Below, piece by piece: positions 8,415 to 19,913 of a DNA stretch of 64,000 nucleotides. The stretch lies in NCBI GenBank assembly GCA_009740415.1, contig WOYE01000002.1, positions 186,001 to 250,000 on the forward strand, in the 5' to 3' direction. The stretch's first letter is position 1. Each line of letters opens with the position of its first letter. The notes beneath the pieces were generated by a model. It was not told where the DNA came from. It searched no databases and was given only the letters and a program-made list of their open reading frames with translations. A program made the position numbers and the translations under genes. Origin of the DNA: Planococcaceae bacterium Storch 2/2-2 (GTDB taxonomy: Bacteria > Bacillota > Bacilli > Bacillales_A > Planococcaceae).

Positions 8415-8422
8415 TTTATATA
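8395..8422. promoter_or_regulatory. 28-bp perfect palindrome, likely GntR operator
   Basis: The sequence is an uninterrupted perfect palindrome of 28 bp, centred between 8408 and 8409 in CATATATG. It covers the -10 box of the aldolase promoter. Related but imperfect ATATGAT sequences lie at 5397-5403 and 5475-5481, near the gntR and dctP promoters. A dimeric regulator such as the linked GntR protein is the natural candidate. Confidence 0.65.
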
Positions 8423-8448
8423 TCAAAAGAAAAAAGGAGTCGATTACT

Positions 8449-9348
8449 ATGTATTCAGAAGCGAAGAAAAAATTGAGAGGTTCGATTTGTCCGGTCATTA
8501 CACCGTTCAAAGAAGATGGCTCGATCGATGAAGCGACATTCAAAGAGCTCGTCGATTGGCAAATTGAAAGCGGAAGTCACGGTATTTCAGTAACAGGGAC
8601 GAGTGGTGAGCCGAGCTCAATGACGGTAGAAGAGAGAAAGCGCGTCATGGATCTTGCGAAAGAAGCGATCGATGGCCGGGTCTTTTTCACACCGGGAACA
8701 GGTTCAACAAACTTTGATGAAGCGATGGAATTGACGAAATATGCGGAAGAAATCGGAGCGGACGCTGCGATGGTAATCGTCCCGTATTACAATAAGCCGA
8801 ACCAAGAAGCGTTGTTCGATCACTTCAAGACGATTGCTGATGCCGTACGCATTCCGATCATCATTTACAACATTCCAGGGCGTACCGCAGTCAATATGGA
8901 AGTAGAGACGATGAAGCGACTCGTCGATGCATGTCCGAATATTATCGGAGCGAAAGAGTCGAACAAAGATTTTGAACACGTCAACCGTGTATTGCTCCAT
9001 TGTGGCCGAGACTTCCTTCTTTATTCAGGAATCGAGCTTTTATGTTACCCGATGTTAGCGATCGGTGGAGCAGGATTCATTAGTGCGACAGCGAACGTCG
9101 ACCCTGTCCGCGTAGCGAAATTGTACGATTTATGGGCAGCAGGCGACGTGGCAGGTGCTCAAGATATGCACTATGAATTAATGCCATTGAACGACGTATT
9201 GTTCAAAGATACGAACCCAGCACCTGTGAAGGCAGCATTAGGGATGATGGGTAAAATTACACCGAAATTACGTCGACCGTTAGGACTTCCAACAGAAGAG
9301 TTGCAACGAGAAGTACGAGAAGCATTAGAAGGTCTCGATTTAATGTAA
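8449..9348 (+). CDS. DapA-family class I aldolase, probable HPA-pathway 2-oxo-hept-ene-dioate aldolase
   Basis: This 299-residue protein belongs to the DHDPS/N-acetylneuraminate lyase superfamily. GTSGEPSSMT is the substrate-carboxylate motif, Tyr140 lies in IIYNIPGRT and Lys169 in IIGAKES forms the Schiff base. The start at 8449 follows AAAAAGGAG; the longer frame from 8386 would translate the promoter. True DapA is possible, but the position directly before hpaE suggests it replaces the class II HpaI aldolase, cleaving to pyruvate and succinic semialdehyde. The assignment is by context. Confidence 0.75.
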   Translation: MYSEAKKKLRGSICPVITPFKEDGSIDEATFKELVDWQIESGSHGISVTGTSGEPSSMTVEERKRVMDLAKEAIDGRVFFTPGTGSTNFDEAMELTKYAEEIGADAAMVIVPYYNKPNQEALFDHFKTIADAVRIPIIIYNIPGRTAVNMEVETMKRLVDACPNIIGAKESNKDFEHVNRVLLHCGRDFLLYSGIELLCYPMLAIGGAGFISATANVDPVRVAKLYDLWAAGDVAGAQDMHYELMPLNDVLFKDTNPAPVKAALGMMGKITPKLRRPLGLPTEELQREVREALEGLDLM

Positions 9349-9357
9349 GCGTTATCA
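9344..9357 (+). promoter_or_regulatory. Perfect cre consensus between aldolase and hpaE
   Basis: TGTAAGCGTTATCA matches TGWAANCGNTNWCA at every fixed position. It overlaps the aldolase stop codon and lies 24 bases before the hpaE start, suitable for CcpA roadblock of transcription into hpaE. Confidence 0.62.
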
Positions 9358-9380
9358 AAAAATAGAACGGAGGAATTAGT

Positions 9381-10877
9381 ATGACAGAACAAGCGTTAAA
9401 GCATACGACACAAGACGATTTGAAGTTGTACATCGGCGGTGCCTTTGTCGATGCAACAGAAGGAAAAACATTCGACAACTACAACCCGTTTACGAATGAG
9501 AAAATTAATGCGGTAGCGGAAGGAACAGCGAAAGATATCGATCGTGCAGTCGAAGCTGCACGGTATGCGTTCGATCAAGGTCCGTGGGGACGGATGAAAG
9601 TGAAAGAACGGATGACGTACATTTATAAAATCGCAGATTTAATCGATGAAGAAGTCGAGCGAATCGCTTACTTGGAGTCACTCGATACCGGTTTACCGAT
9701 TAGCCAGACGCGAAACATGGTCGCACGAGCTTCTGAAAACTTCCGATTTTATGCGCGAATGGTCGAAAGTCGCCTCGTCGGTGAAGCGTACCAAGTCGAT
9801 GATGAATTCATTAACTATACGGTTCAAAAGCCAGTCGGTGTCGCCGGTTTAATTACACCGTGGAATGCGCCGTTCATGTTAGAAACGTGGAAAGCAGCAC
9901 CTGCTCTTGCGACAGGTAATACGGTCGTTTTAAAGCCAGCTGAATTGTCACCGTTATCAGCGAACTTATTCGCAGAAGTTGTCGATCGTGCAGGATTGCC
10001 CGAAGGTGTTTTCAATATCGTACACGGTTTCGGAGAAACAGCAGGAGCGCGTCTCGTAGAACATCCGGACGTCGAACTTATTTCGTTTACTGGAGAGACG
10101 ACGACAGGTGTCGAAATTATTAAAAATAGTGCTTCGACATTGAAAACGGTGTCGATGGAGCTCGGCGGGAAGTCGCCATTTATCGTTTTTGAAGATGCGG
10201 ATTTCGATCGAGCACTCGACGCTTGCATTTGGGGGATTTTCTCATTTAACGGAGAACGTTGTACAGCGAACTCTCGTCTCTTCTTACACGAATCGATTAA
10301 AGATCGATTCATCGAAGCGTTGAAAGAACGCGTGTTGAACATCCGACTCGGCAACCCGTTAGACCCGAACACTCAACTCGGTCCGCTCATCCATAAAGAA
10401 CATTGGGATAAAGTGACGGGGTACATCGAGTTAGCAAAAGAAGAAGGGTGCGACGTGTTCACTTCTGAAATTACGGGAGAGAATAAGCGCGGAAATTTCG
10501 TTGCGCCGACGTTGTTACTCAATGCGACGAACGATATGCGCATTGCGCAAGAAGAAATTTTCGGGCCAGTGATGGCCGTGATGACGTTTACGGATGAAGA
10601 GGAAGTCGTTCGGTTAGCGAACGATGTCGAATACGGATTAGCCGGTTACGTGTGGACGAATGATGCGAAACGTGGCCATCGTGTCGCTCATGCTGTAGAA
10701 GCGGGTATGCTATGGGTAAACTCTCAAAACGTCCGGGACTTACGAACACCATTTGGTGGCATGAAAAATTCAGGAATCGGACGTGAAGGCGGCCATTACG
10801 GATTCGACTTTTACACGGAACAGAAAATTATTCACGTTGCAATCGGTGAACATCGAATCCCACAATTCGGTAAGTAG
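9381..10877 (+). CDS. hpaE: 5-carboxymethyl-2-hydroxymuconate-6-semialdehyde dehydrogenase
   Basis: This 498-residue NAD-dependent aldehyde dehydrogenase has the general-base glutamate at 260 in MELGGKSP and the nucleophilic cysteine at 294 in NGERCTANSR. The N-terminal KLYIGGAFVDA and overall pattern resemble HpaE, which oxidises the ring-cleavage semialdehyde in the HPA pathway. It follows the aldolase by 32 bases behind ACGGAGGAA. Two other aldehyde dehydrogenases in the window (38.3 and 51.8 kb) differ clearly in sequence. A good terminator follows. Confidence 0.88.
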   Translation: MTEQALKHTTQDDLKLYIGGAFVDATEGKTFDNYNPFTNEKINAVAEGTAKDIDRAVEAARYAFDQGPWGRMKVKERMTYIYKIADLIDEEVERIAYLESLDTGLPISQTRNMVARASENFRFYARMVESRLVGEAYQVDDEFINYTVQKPVGVAGLITPWNAPFMLETWKAAPALATGNTVVLKPAELSPLSANLFAEVVDRAGLPEGVFNIVHGFGETAGARLVEHPDVELISFTGETTTGVEIIKNSASTLKTVSMELGGKSPFIVFEDADFDRALDACIWGIFSFNGERCTANSRLFLHESIKDRFIEALKERVLNIRLGNPLDPNTQLGPLIHKEHWDKVTGYIELAKEEGCDVFTSEITGENKRGNFVAPTLLLNATNDMRIAQEEIFGPVMAVMTFTDEEEVVRLANDVEYGLAGYVWTNDAKRGHRVAHAVEAGMLWVNSQNVRDLRTPFGGMKNSGIGREGGHYGFDFYTEQKIIHVAIGEHRIPQFGK

Positions 10878-10938
10878 TGAATGGATTGAAACGATCGCTT
10901 TCGAGTGCCGTCGAAAGCGAACGATAAAGTGCTCAATG

Positions 10939-10985
10939 AACATGTACGTTACGCTACCTGGAGGAGCGAGCGTACATGTTTTATT
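10939..10985 (+). terminator. Intrinsic terminator after hpaE
   Basis: A 10-bp stem (AACATGTACG at 10939-10948 with its complement at 10971-10980) has an inner CGCT/AGCG pairing and is followed by a T-rich stretch. Confidence 0.75.
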
Positions 10986-11025
10986 TTCATACGCTCGTAG
11001 CGCTCGTAAGATGTTCGTTTGCTCG

Positions 11026-11058
11026 TTCGTAAAAAGGTTTCAAACGAATTTTTACGAA
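11026..11058. repeat. 10-bp inverted repeat before the tRNA promoter
   Basis: TTCGTAAAAA (11026-11035) and TTTTTACGAA (11049-11058) form a perfect inverted repeat with a 13-base spacer, ending 6 bases before the tRNA -35 box. It may be a weak terminator or simply AT-rich sequence. Confidence 0.4.
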
Positions 11059-11064
11059 GGAACA

Positions 11065-11093
11065 TTGCATTATTCGAATGAATCCACTATAAT
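11065..11093 (+). promoter_or_regulatory. Promoter of tRNA-Arg
   Basis: TTGCAT (11065-11070) and TATAAT (11088-11093) are 17 bases apart, 26 bases upstream of the mature tRNA 5' end. Confidence 0.75.
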
Positions 11094-11118
11094 GGTGAAT
11101 GTCTGTTAAAGACGAATG

Positions 11119-11189
11119 CCCTCGTGGTGTAATGGATAACACGTAAGATTCCGGTTCTTGAGATTCGGGTTCGACTCCTGACGAGGGCG
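11119..11189 (+). tRNA. tRNA-Arg(CCG)
   Basis: A complete cloverleaf can be drawn. The acceptor stem is GCCCTCG/CGAGGGC with discriminator G, the D stem GTGT/ACAC, the anticodon stem TAAGA/TCTTG with loop TTCCGGT, and the T arm TCGGG-TTCGACT-CCTGA. The anticodon is CCG, reading CGG arginine codons. The 3' CCA is not encoded. It has its own promoter and terminator. Confidence 0.93.
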
Positions 11190-11193
11190 TCCG

Positions 11194-11223
11194 AGCAGTC
11201 ACTTGTCAAGTGGCTGCTTTTTT
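11194..11223 (+). terminator. Intrinsic terminator of tRNA-Arg
   Basis: AGCAGTCACTTG pairs with CAAGTGGCTGCT (one G-T pair), with a very tight loop, followed directly by TTTTTT. Confidence 0.85.
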
Positions 11224-11250
11224 AATTAGTGAAGGTAGATGCGAATGCGC

Positions 11251-11279
11251 TTGATTTCGTGAAGTGCTTTTGTTATCTT
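11251..11279 (+). promoter_or_regulatory. Promoter of candidate ncRNA
   Basis: TTGATT (11251-11256) and TATCTT (11274-11279) are 17 bases apart, in a non-coding gap just after the tRNA terminator and about 7 bases before the structured region. Confidence 0.5.
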
Positions 11280-11286
11280 TAAAGTA

Positions 11287-11465
11287 GATTGTTAAGTAGC
11301 GATCGTCTTGTCATTTCGTATGAAGACAAGTGCTACGTAACAAGCGCTTTGAGATGATTCGGAAAGTCATCTGAAAGACGACGCAAGAAAAAAGAACAGT
11401 TCAATTCATCTAGAGACGAACGTCTCGGAAAAAGCACGGTGCTCATGCGCCGTGCTTTTTCTTTT
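11287..11465 (+). ncRNA. Candidate structured small RNA of about 180 nt
   Basis: The 368-bp gap between tRNA-Arg and the hdeD-like gene has no credible ORF but contains ordered hairpins. GTAGC/GCTAC encloses CTTGTC/GACAAG (about 11296-11337); AGATGA/TCATCT follows (about 11352-11373); then GAGACG/CGTCTC (about 11413-11428). The last is an 11-bp terminator stem (AAAAAGCACGG at 11430-11440, complement at 11451-11461) with a T-rich tail. A promoter-like pair precedes it. I do not recognise an RNA family; it does not look like 6S RNA, SRP RNA or RNase P RNA. Confidence 0.5.
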
Positions 11466-11466
11466 G
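11430..11466 (+). terminator. Intrinsic terminator of candidate ncRNA
   Basis: A perfect 11-bp stem (11430-11440 / 11451-11461) with a 10-base loop runs into TTTTTCTTTT. No protein gene ends upstream, so it must end a non-coding transcript. Confidence 0.8.
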
Positions 11467-11557
11467 CTCTTGCGTTTTTTTTCGGTAGAAATGGGAATTG
11501 AAAGAAAGTAGTGTATACTAATTATTTATTATATCAATATCATAAGGAGGAAACGAT

Positions 11558-12100
11558 GTGAGAAAGTTTTATTCATTTTCTTTACTCGCTTTCGGGTTAG
11601 CGATGGTGGCGTTCGGGGTATTCGTCATGATGAATCCTGAATTGTCATTGCGAGTGTTCACGTTATTCATCGGCAGCTTACTCGGATTGTACGGGATCGT
11701 AGAAATTGTAGCGTTCGTCGAACAACGTAAAGTGTGGAACATTTCTTTTCTATTTTTGTTGAACGGTTTATTAGCGCTCGGCGTCAGCATTTTTACGTTC
11801 GCTCGTCCCGAACTTGCTGAAATGACGTACGTTTTCGTCTTCGGCATTTGGGTGCTCGTCTCGGCGATCTTCCAAATGATCGCTGCGCTGTCATTGCGCC
11901 GCATTCCTGGGTGGGGGGCGCTACTTGCCATCGCTCTTGTTTTATTCATTTTTGCCCTCGTCATTTTACTTTCGAAAATGGCTGCTGCGATTACAGTGAG
12001 CGTCACATTTGGGATTTACTTTATTGCGCAAGGGATGGCACTCTTTTTTGCTTGGATGTTGTTACGACGCTTTCGAACAGCATCTTCTTTACGAGATTAA
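11558..12100 (+). CDS. HdeD/DUF308-family membrane protein
   Basis: This 180-residue protein has six hydrophobic segments in three repeated pairs, as in the HdeD (DUF308) family. The function of Gram-positive members is unclear; E. coli HdeD is linked to acid resistance. The start is GTG at 11558, 7 bases after AAGGAGG. An ATG-TGA start-stop pair overlaps the GTG (11555-11560). It is followed within 20 bases by lemA, so it may share that transcript. Confidence 0.75.
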   Translation: MRKFYSFSLLAFGLAMVAFGVFVMMNPELSLRVFTLFIGSLLGLYGIVEIVAFVEQRKVWNISFLFLLNGLLALGVSIFTFARPELAEMTYVFVFGIWVLVSAIFQMIAALSLRRIPGWGALLAIALVLFIFALVILLSKMAAAITVSVTFGIYFIAQGMALFFAWMLLRRFRTASSLRD

Positions 12101-12118
12101 TCGAATGGAGGAATACGT

Positions 12119-12694
12119 ATGAAAAACATGAAAGGCTTGTTGATCGGGCTCGTTGCGCTACTCGTCGTAGCCGGTATTTTTTTAATTGCCCCGTACAACA
12201 AATTAGTAACGCTTGAAGAGGAAGTCGATCAACAAGCGGCAGAAATTGATAACAAATTACAACGTCGTGCCGATTTAATTCCGAACTTAGTCGGTACTGT
12301 AAAAGGATTTACGACTCACGAAGAGAAAGTGATGAGCGACATCGCGAATGCTCGCTCGAAAATGGCAGGTGCGAGTGATATGCAAGAAAAACTCGACGCC
12401 AACGATGAATTATCAGGTGCACTTTCACGACTGCTCGTCGTCGTTGAAAATTACCCTGAGTTAAAAAGTGATAAGCAGTTCCAACAATTGATGGACGAAC
12501 TCGCAGGTACGGAAAATCGGATCAGTGTGGAACGTGGGAAATATAACGAAGTCGTCGCTACGTACAATAAACAGATGAAACGATTCCCGACGAACATCGC
12601 TGCTAAAATTTTAGGGTTCGAAGAACGTCCTTACTTCAAAGCAGATGAGAAAGCAGGGGAAGCACCAACGGTCGATTTCGGGAATGATCAGTAA
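12119..12694 (+). CDS. lemA: LemA family protein
   Basis: One N-terminal transmembrane helix (about residues 6-24, GLLIGLVALLVVAG) is followed by the LemA helical domain. The hallmark segments are NKLVTLEEEVDQQAAEIDNK and LQRRADLIPNLVGTVKGFTTHEE. The bulk of the protein should face outside. Its molecular function is not established. LemA genes are very often paired with TPM/YgcG genes, as here, where the TAATG junction at 12692-12696 couples the two. Confidence 0.92.
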   Translation: MKNMKGLLIGLVALLVVAGIFLIAPYNKLVTLEEEVDQQAAEIDNKLQRRADLIPNLVGTVKGFTTHEEKVMSDIANARSKMAGASDMQEKLDANDELSGALSRLLVVVENYPELKSDKQFQQLMDELAGTENRISVERGKYNEVVATYNKQMKRFPTNIAAKILGFEERPYFKADEKAGEAPTVDFGNDQ

Positions 12695-13491
12695 TGAAAC
12701 GACTCGTTCTCGCCTCGATTGCGATGTTGGCACTCGTCTTCTTTACGACTGTCTACCCTGCCAGCGCATTTACGCATGATCAATATGCGGTAGAGGACGA
12801 GAGTGGCATTTTATCAGAGGAAGAAAAAAGTGACTTAACGAATTATGCATTTACGATGCAAGAAAAAACAGGTGCTGAATTTTTAGTGCTCATTCGACCG
12901 ACATTAGAAGGAGAGCCTGTTGAACAATTTGCGTATGAACAGTTTACGAAACGAAAACTCGGTCAAGCGAAAGACGACAACGGCTTATTGCTCGTCATGA
13001 CGACGGAGCGCGATCCGATGACGGACCGTCGCGAGTTGTACGTCATGACCGGATACGGATTAGAAGGCGCGTTGCCTGACGGGAAAGTCGGCCGTATGAT
13101 CGATGAGTTAGCGATGCCGTATTTAGAGCAGGGACAGCCAAATGAAGCAGTCCTCGCTCTGTACAAAGGATTGTACAATGAAGTGATGAAAGAATACGGG
13201 ATGGAAAATGAACAGTTGCTCGTAGAAACACCGAACGGTCCGTATGACGGTCCTTCAGACGATGGGGAAAGCGTCCCGTTTTGGGTGATCGTCCTCATCA
13301 TTATCATCGTCATCGCGATGAGTTCCGGTAACCGTGGGGGACGCGGAGGCGGCGGTCGAGGCGGGGGCGGACCGATCATCTTCTTCCCACCTTCATCGGG
13401 TGGTGGAGGCGGTTCTTCATCCGGAGGCGGCTTCGGTGGTTTCGGCGGAGGCGGTTCGACAGGAGGTGGTGGCGCTGGACGTTCATGGTAG
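12694..13491 (+). CDS. TPM-domain (YgcG family) membrane protein with Gly-rich tail
   Basis: The protein has a signal peptide (residues 1 to about 25, ending PASAF), a TPM domain (about 30-165) and one transmembrane helix near 190-207. A Gly/Ser-rich tail ends GRSW. TPM domains occur in photosystem II repair and in uncharacterised bacterial proteins; function here is unknown. The Gly-rich tail with a short hydrophobic end is usual for Firmicutes members. It forms an operon with lemA, and its 3' end overlaps the next gene in another frame. Confidence 0.88.
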   Translation: MKRLVLASIAMLALVFFTTVYPASAFTHDQYAVEDESGILSEEEKSDLTNYAFTMQEKTGAEFLVLIRPTLEGEPVEQFAYEQFTKRKLGQAKDDNGLLLVMTTERDPMTDRRELYVMTGYGLEGALPDGKVGRMIDELAMPYLEQGQPNEAVLALYKGLYNEVMKEYGMENEQLLVETPNGPYDGPSDDGESVPFWVIVLIIIIVIAMSSGNRGGRGGGGRGGGGPIIFFPPSSGGGGGSSSGGGFGGFGGGGSTGGGGAGRSW

Positions 13492-13729
13492 ACGACGTGT
13501 CACGTTGTACGTCGGTCAACAGTGCGGGCTTTGTGAGGAAGCTCGTCGAATGGTCGCTCTCATTCAGAGCGATCTCCCGCTCGACGTGCAAGAAGTAGAT
13601 ATTACTTCAGACGAAGCGTTAGAAAAACGTTGGTTGTTAGAAATTCCTGTACTCGTAGAAAACGATACGGTCGTTGCGAATGGCGCGATGACGTACGTCG
13701 AATTGTACGATTACTTTTTTAATGAATGA
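13469..13729 (+). CDS. Glutaredoxin-like thiol protein
   Basis: The frame encodes VTLYVGQQCGLCEEARRMV, a glutaredoxin/thioredoxin-fold start with CxxC, followed by the cis-proline segment LEIPVLVEND. The start is uncertain. GTG at 13469 overlaps the end of the TPM gene and has AGGAGG only two bases away; TTG at 13505 would give about 74 residues without a good ribosome binding site. The overlap with the TPM Gly-rich tail suggests coupled translation. A terminator follows the stop. Confidence 0.72.
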   Translation: MALDVHGRRRVTLYVGQQCGLCEEARRMVALIQSDLPLDVQEVDITSDEALEKRWLLEIPVLVENDTVVANGAMTYVELYDYFFNE

Positions 13730-13759
13730 GGCTTGTTACGAGTTCATTCATCGGGTTAC

Positions 13760-13798
13760 GGTGCGACATTCGTTCATGGCGAGCGTCGCACCTTTTTT
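13760..13798 (+). terminator. Intrinsic terminator after the glutaredoxin gene
   Basis: GGTGCGAC (13760-13767) pairs with GTCGCACC (13785-13792), with a short inner CG/CG pairing, followed by TTTTTT. Confidence 0.82.
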
Positions 13799-13799
13799 A

Positions 13800-13828
13800 T
13801 TGTTTCTTTTCCTAAAAATTAGTATAAT
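13800..13828 (+). promoter_or_regulatory. Promoter of the gapA operon
   Basis: TTGTTT (13800-13805) and TATAAT (13823-13828) are 17 bases apart. The start point would be near 13835, giving a leader of about 155 bases before gapA. Confidence 0.65.
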
Positions 13829-13841
13829 TGTCTTATGGCAA

Positions 13842-13905
13842 GGAAGTAGAATCGATCGAAAGCAACAGACCTAACTTCCATCCCCCTCCTTTCGTCTGTT
13901 TTTTA
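13842..13905 (+). promoter_or_regulatory. Attenuator-like leader structure before gapA
   Basis: Two alternative stems compete. GGAAGT near 13841-13846 can pair with ACTTCC (13874-13879). AACAGAC (13864-13870) can pair with GTCTGTT (about 13894-13900), which runs into TTTTT like a terminator. The AACAGAC strand lies inside the first stem's loop. The loop also holds CCTCCT (13885-13890), complementary to the gapA Shine-Dalgarno AGGAGG (13976-13981). No regulator gene precedes gapA. This is a candidate cis-regulatory leader, not a recognised riboswitch. Confidence 0.4.
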
Positions 13906-13929
13906 AAGAAAATAGGGTTAACTTGATGA

Positions 13930-14997
<1,068 letters not shown>

Positions 14998-15047
14998 TAA
15001 GATAAGCATAGCCATTTTCAAGTAAACCTACTATAATAAAAGTGGGT

Positions 15048-15079
15048 AAGAGGAACGGGCTACCCGTTCCTCTTTTTTT
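15048..15079 (+). terminator. Strong terminator between gapA and pgk
   Basis: A perfect 12-bp stem (AAGAGGAACGGG at 15048-15059, complement at 15063-15074) with a 3-base loop is followed by TTTTTA. A TATAAT lies just upstream at 15032-15037 without a good -35. The hairpin should lower pgk-eno transcription relative to gapA. Confidence 0.85.
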
Positions 15080-15107
15080 AATTACATGCGGAGGTGCAAC
15101 ATTTTTC

Positions 15108-16295
15108 ATGAATGGTAAAAAATCAATGAAAGATATTCAATTAAAAGGGAAACGCGTTTTTTGTCGCGTCGATTTTAACGTTCCGATGCACGATGGTGCG
15201 ATCTCGGATGATACACGAATTCAAGCAGCGTTACCGACGATTCAATATTTACGCGAACAAGGTGCAAAAGTGATGCTCGCTAGTCACTTAGGTCGACCAG
15301 GCGGAGAAGTGCAAAACGAACTTCGTCTCGCGCCAGTCGCACAACGTTTAAGCAAGTTGATCGACACGGACGTTAAAGCGTTACCGGTATCGATCGGAAC
15401 AGGCGTTGAACAAGCAGTGAATGCGATGGAAGAAGGCGACGTCATCTTATTAGAAAACGTCCGTTTCCATCCAGGGGAGCAAAAAAATGATTTAGATCTC
15501 GCTAAACAGTTCGCACAATATGCGGACGTTTTTGTGAACGACGCGTTCGGAACGGCACACCGTGCACACGCTTCGACAGCAGGTATCGCACAGTTCGTCG
15601 ATGAAGCGGTACTCGGATTTTTACTCGAAGAAGAGCTCGACATTTTAGGTGAAGCACTCGAACAGCCGAAACGTCCGTTCACATCGATCATCGGTGGAGC
15701 GAAAGTGAAAGATAAAATCGGCGTCATCGATCATTTATTAGATAAAGTCGACCATTTATTAATCGGTGGTGGTTTATCGTACACATTTTCAAAAGCACAA
15801 GGACACGATGTCGGAAACTCACTCGTAGAAGAAGACAAAGTAGAACTTGCGAAATCATTCATTGAAAAAGCAGAGAAAAACGGAGTGCAGTTGCACTTGC
15901 CGACGGATGCCGTCGTAGCGGATGCCTTTTCAGCAGAAGCGAACATTCAAACGGTTGCGATCGATCGTATTCCAGCAGGATGGATGGGTCTTGATATCGG
16001 ACCGGAAACGGCTGCGCATTACGCAGAAATTATTGAATCTTCTCAATTGATCATTTGGAACGGGCCGATGGGCGTGTTTGAAATGGAACCATTCTCACAC
16101 GGAACAGAAGAAGTGACGAAAGCTGTTGCACGTACAGAAGGATATACAATTATCGGTGGTGGCGACTCAGCAGCAGCGGTTGAACAGTTCCATTTAGCCG
16201 ATCAAATGGATCACATTTCAACAGGTGGCGGAGCATCACTCGAGTTTATGGAAGGAAAACAACTTCCAGGCGTTGAAGCGTTAGATAATAAATAA
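15108..16295 (+). CDS. pgk: Phosphoglycerate kinase
   Basis: This 395-residue protein carries the PGK signature [13 protein letters not shown] near the N terminus and [12 protein letters not shown] in the nucleotide-binding lobe. It makes ATP from 1,3-bisphosphoglycerate. ATG 15108 is the first start after GGAGGTG and gives the normal length, though the spacing of 13 bases from GGAGG is long. The longer frame from 15042 would include the terminator hairpin. It is the second gene of the glycolytic operon. Confidence 0.96.
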   Translation: MNGKKSMKDIQLKGKRVFCRVDFNVPMHDGAISDDTRIQAALPTIQYLREQGAKVMLASHLGRPGGEVQNELRLAPVAQRLSKLIDTDVKALPVSIGTGVEQAVNAMEEGDVILLENVRFHPGEQKNDLDLAKQFAQYADVFVNDAFGTAHRAHASTAGIAQFVDEAVLGFLLEEELDILGEALEQPKRPFTSIIGGAKVKDKIGVIDHLLDKVDHLLIGGGLSYTFSKAQGHDVGNSLVEEDKVELAKSFIEKAEKNGVQLHLPTDAVVADAFSAEANIQTVAIDRIPAGWMGLDIGPETAAHYAEIIESSQLIIWNGPMGVFEMEPFSHGTEEVTKAVARTEGYTIIGGGDSAAAVEQFHLADQMDHISTGGGASLEFMEGKQLPGVEALDNK

Positions 16296-16313
16296 TTACG
16301 AGGAGGAGTTAGC

Positions 16314-17071
16314 ATGCGAAAAGTATTGATCGCAGGAAACTGGAAAATGCATAAAACAGGCATGGAAGCAGTGGAGTTCGTTGAAGCAGTGCGTGCTCAA
16401 TTGTTGGAGAGTGACCGTGTCGAAGCACTCATTTGTCCACCTTCTTTATACATTGCACCGATGATGGCAGGCGTGCGCGGCACACCGCTACAAATCGGAG
16501 CACAGACGATGAATGAACATAACGAAGGCGCGTACACAGGTGAAATTAGCCCGCTCATGTTAAAAGACGTTCACGTCGAATACGTCATTATCGGTCATTC
16601 GGAACGTCGTCAATATTACAATGAGACGGATGAGTCCGTGAACCGTAAAGTGCTCGCAGCGTACAACTATGGACTGACGCCGATCGTTTGCGTAGGCGAG
16701 TCATTGGAAACGCGCGAAGCAGATGAGACAGAATCGTTCGTCAACGAACAAGTCGCTCGTGCGTTCGAAGGGGTCGAAGCGGATGATGCGAAACGTGCCG
16801 TCATCGCGTACGAACCGATCTGGGCGATCGGAACAGGAAAAACAGCGACAGCAGACGATGCGAATGCAGTTTGCCGTTCGATCCGTTCAAAAATGGAAGA
16901 ACTCTTTAACGAAGACGTTGCACAATCCGTCCGTATTCAGTACGGAGGTAGTGTAAAACCGGATAACATCGAAGAGCTGTTATCGAAATCAGACATCGAC
17001 GGCGCGCTCGTCGGCGGTGCAAGTTTAGAACCACAATCATTTTTACAACTAGTAGAGGCGGGACATAATCG

Positions 17072-17075
<4 letters not shown>
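16314..17075 (+). CDS. tpiA: Triosephosphate isomerase
   Basis: This 253-residue TIM barrel starts [14 protein letters not shown], with the active-site Asn and Lys. The catalytic histidine lies in [11 protein letters not shown] and the glutamate in [23 protein letters not shown] is the phosphate-binding loop. It interconverts dihydroxyacetone phosphate and glyceraldehyde 3-phosphate. It follows pgk by 18 bases and overlaps gpmI by ATGA. Confidence 0.97.
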
Positions 17076-19905
<2,830 letters not shown>

Positions 19906-19913
19906 AAAGAAGG

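Noticed and set aside
9824-10372. 182-residue open frame on the minus strand inside hpaE
   Set aside because: It is the antisense shadow of a conserved dehydrogenase gene, has no ribosome binding site, and shows no recognisable protein motif.
10783-11109. 108-residue frame across the end of hpaE and the tRNA promoter
   Set aside because: It spans a terminator and a tRNA promoter and has no family resemblance.
11287-11465. Identification of the candidate ncRNA as 6S RNA, SRP RNA or RNase P RNA
   Set aside because: It lacks the long bubble helix of 6S RNA, the conserved SRP tetraloop region and the conserved RNase P core; left as unassigned.
12963-13379. Proline-rich minus-strand frame in the TPM gene
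   Set aside because: It is produced by reading the Gly-rich codons of the TPM tail backwards.
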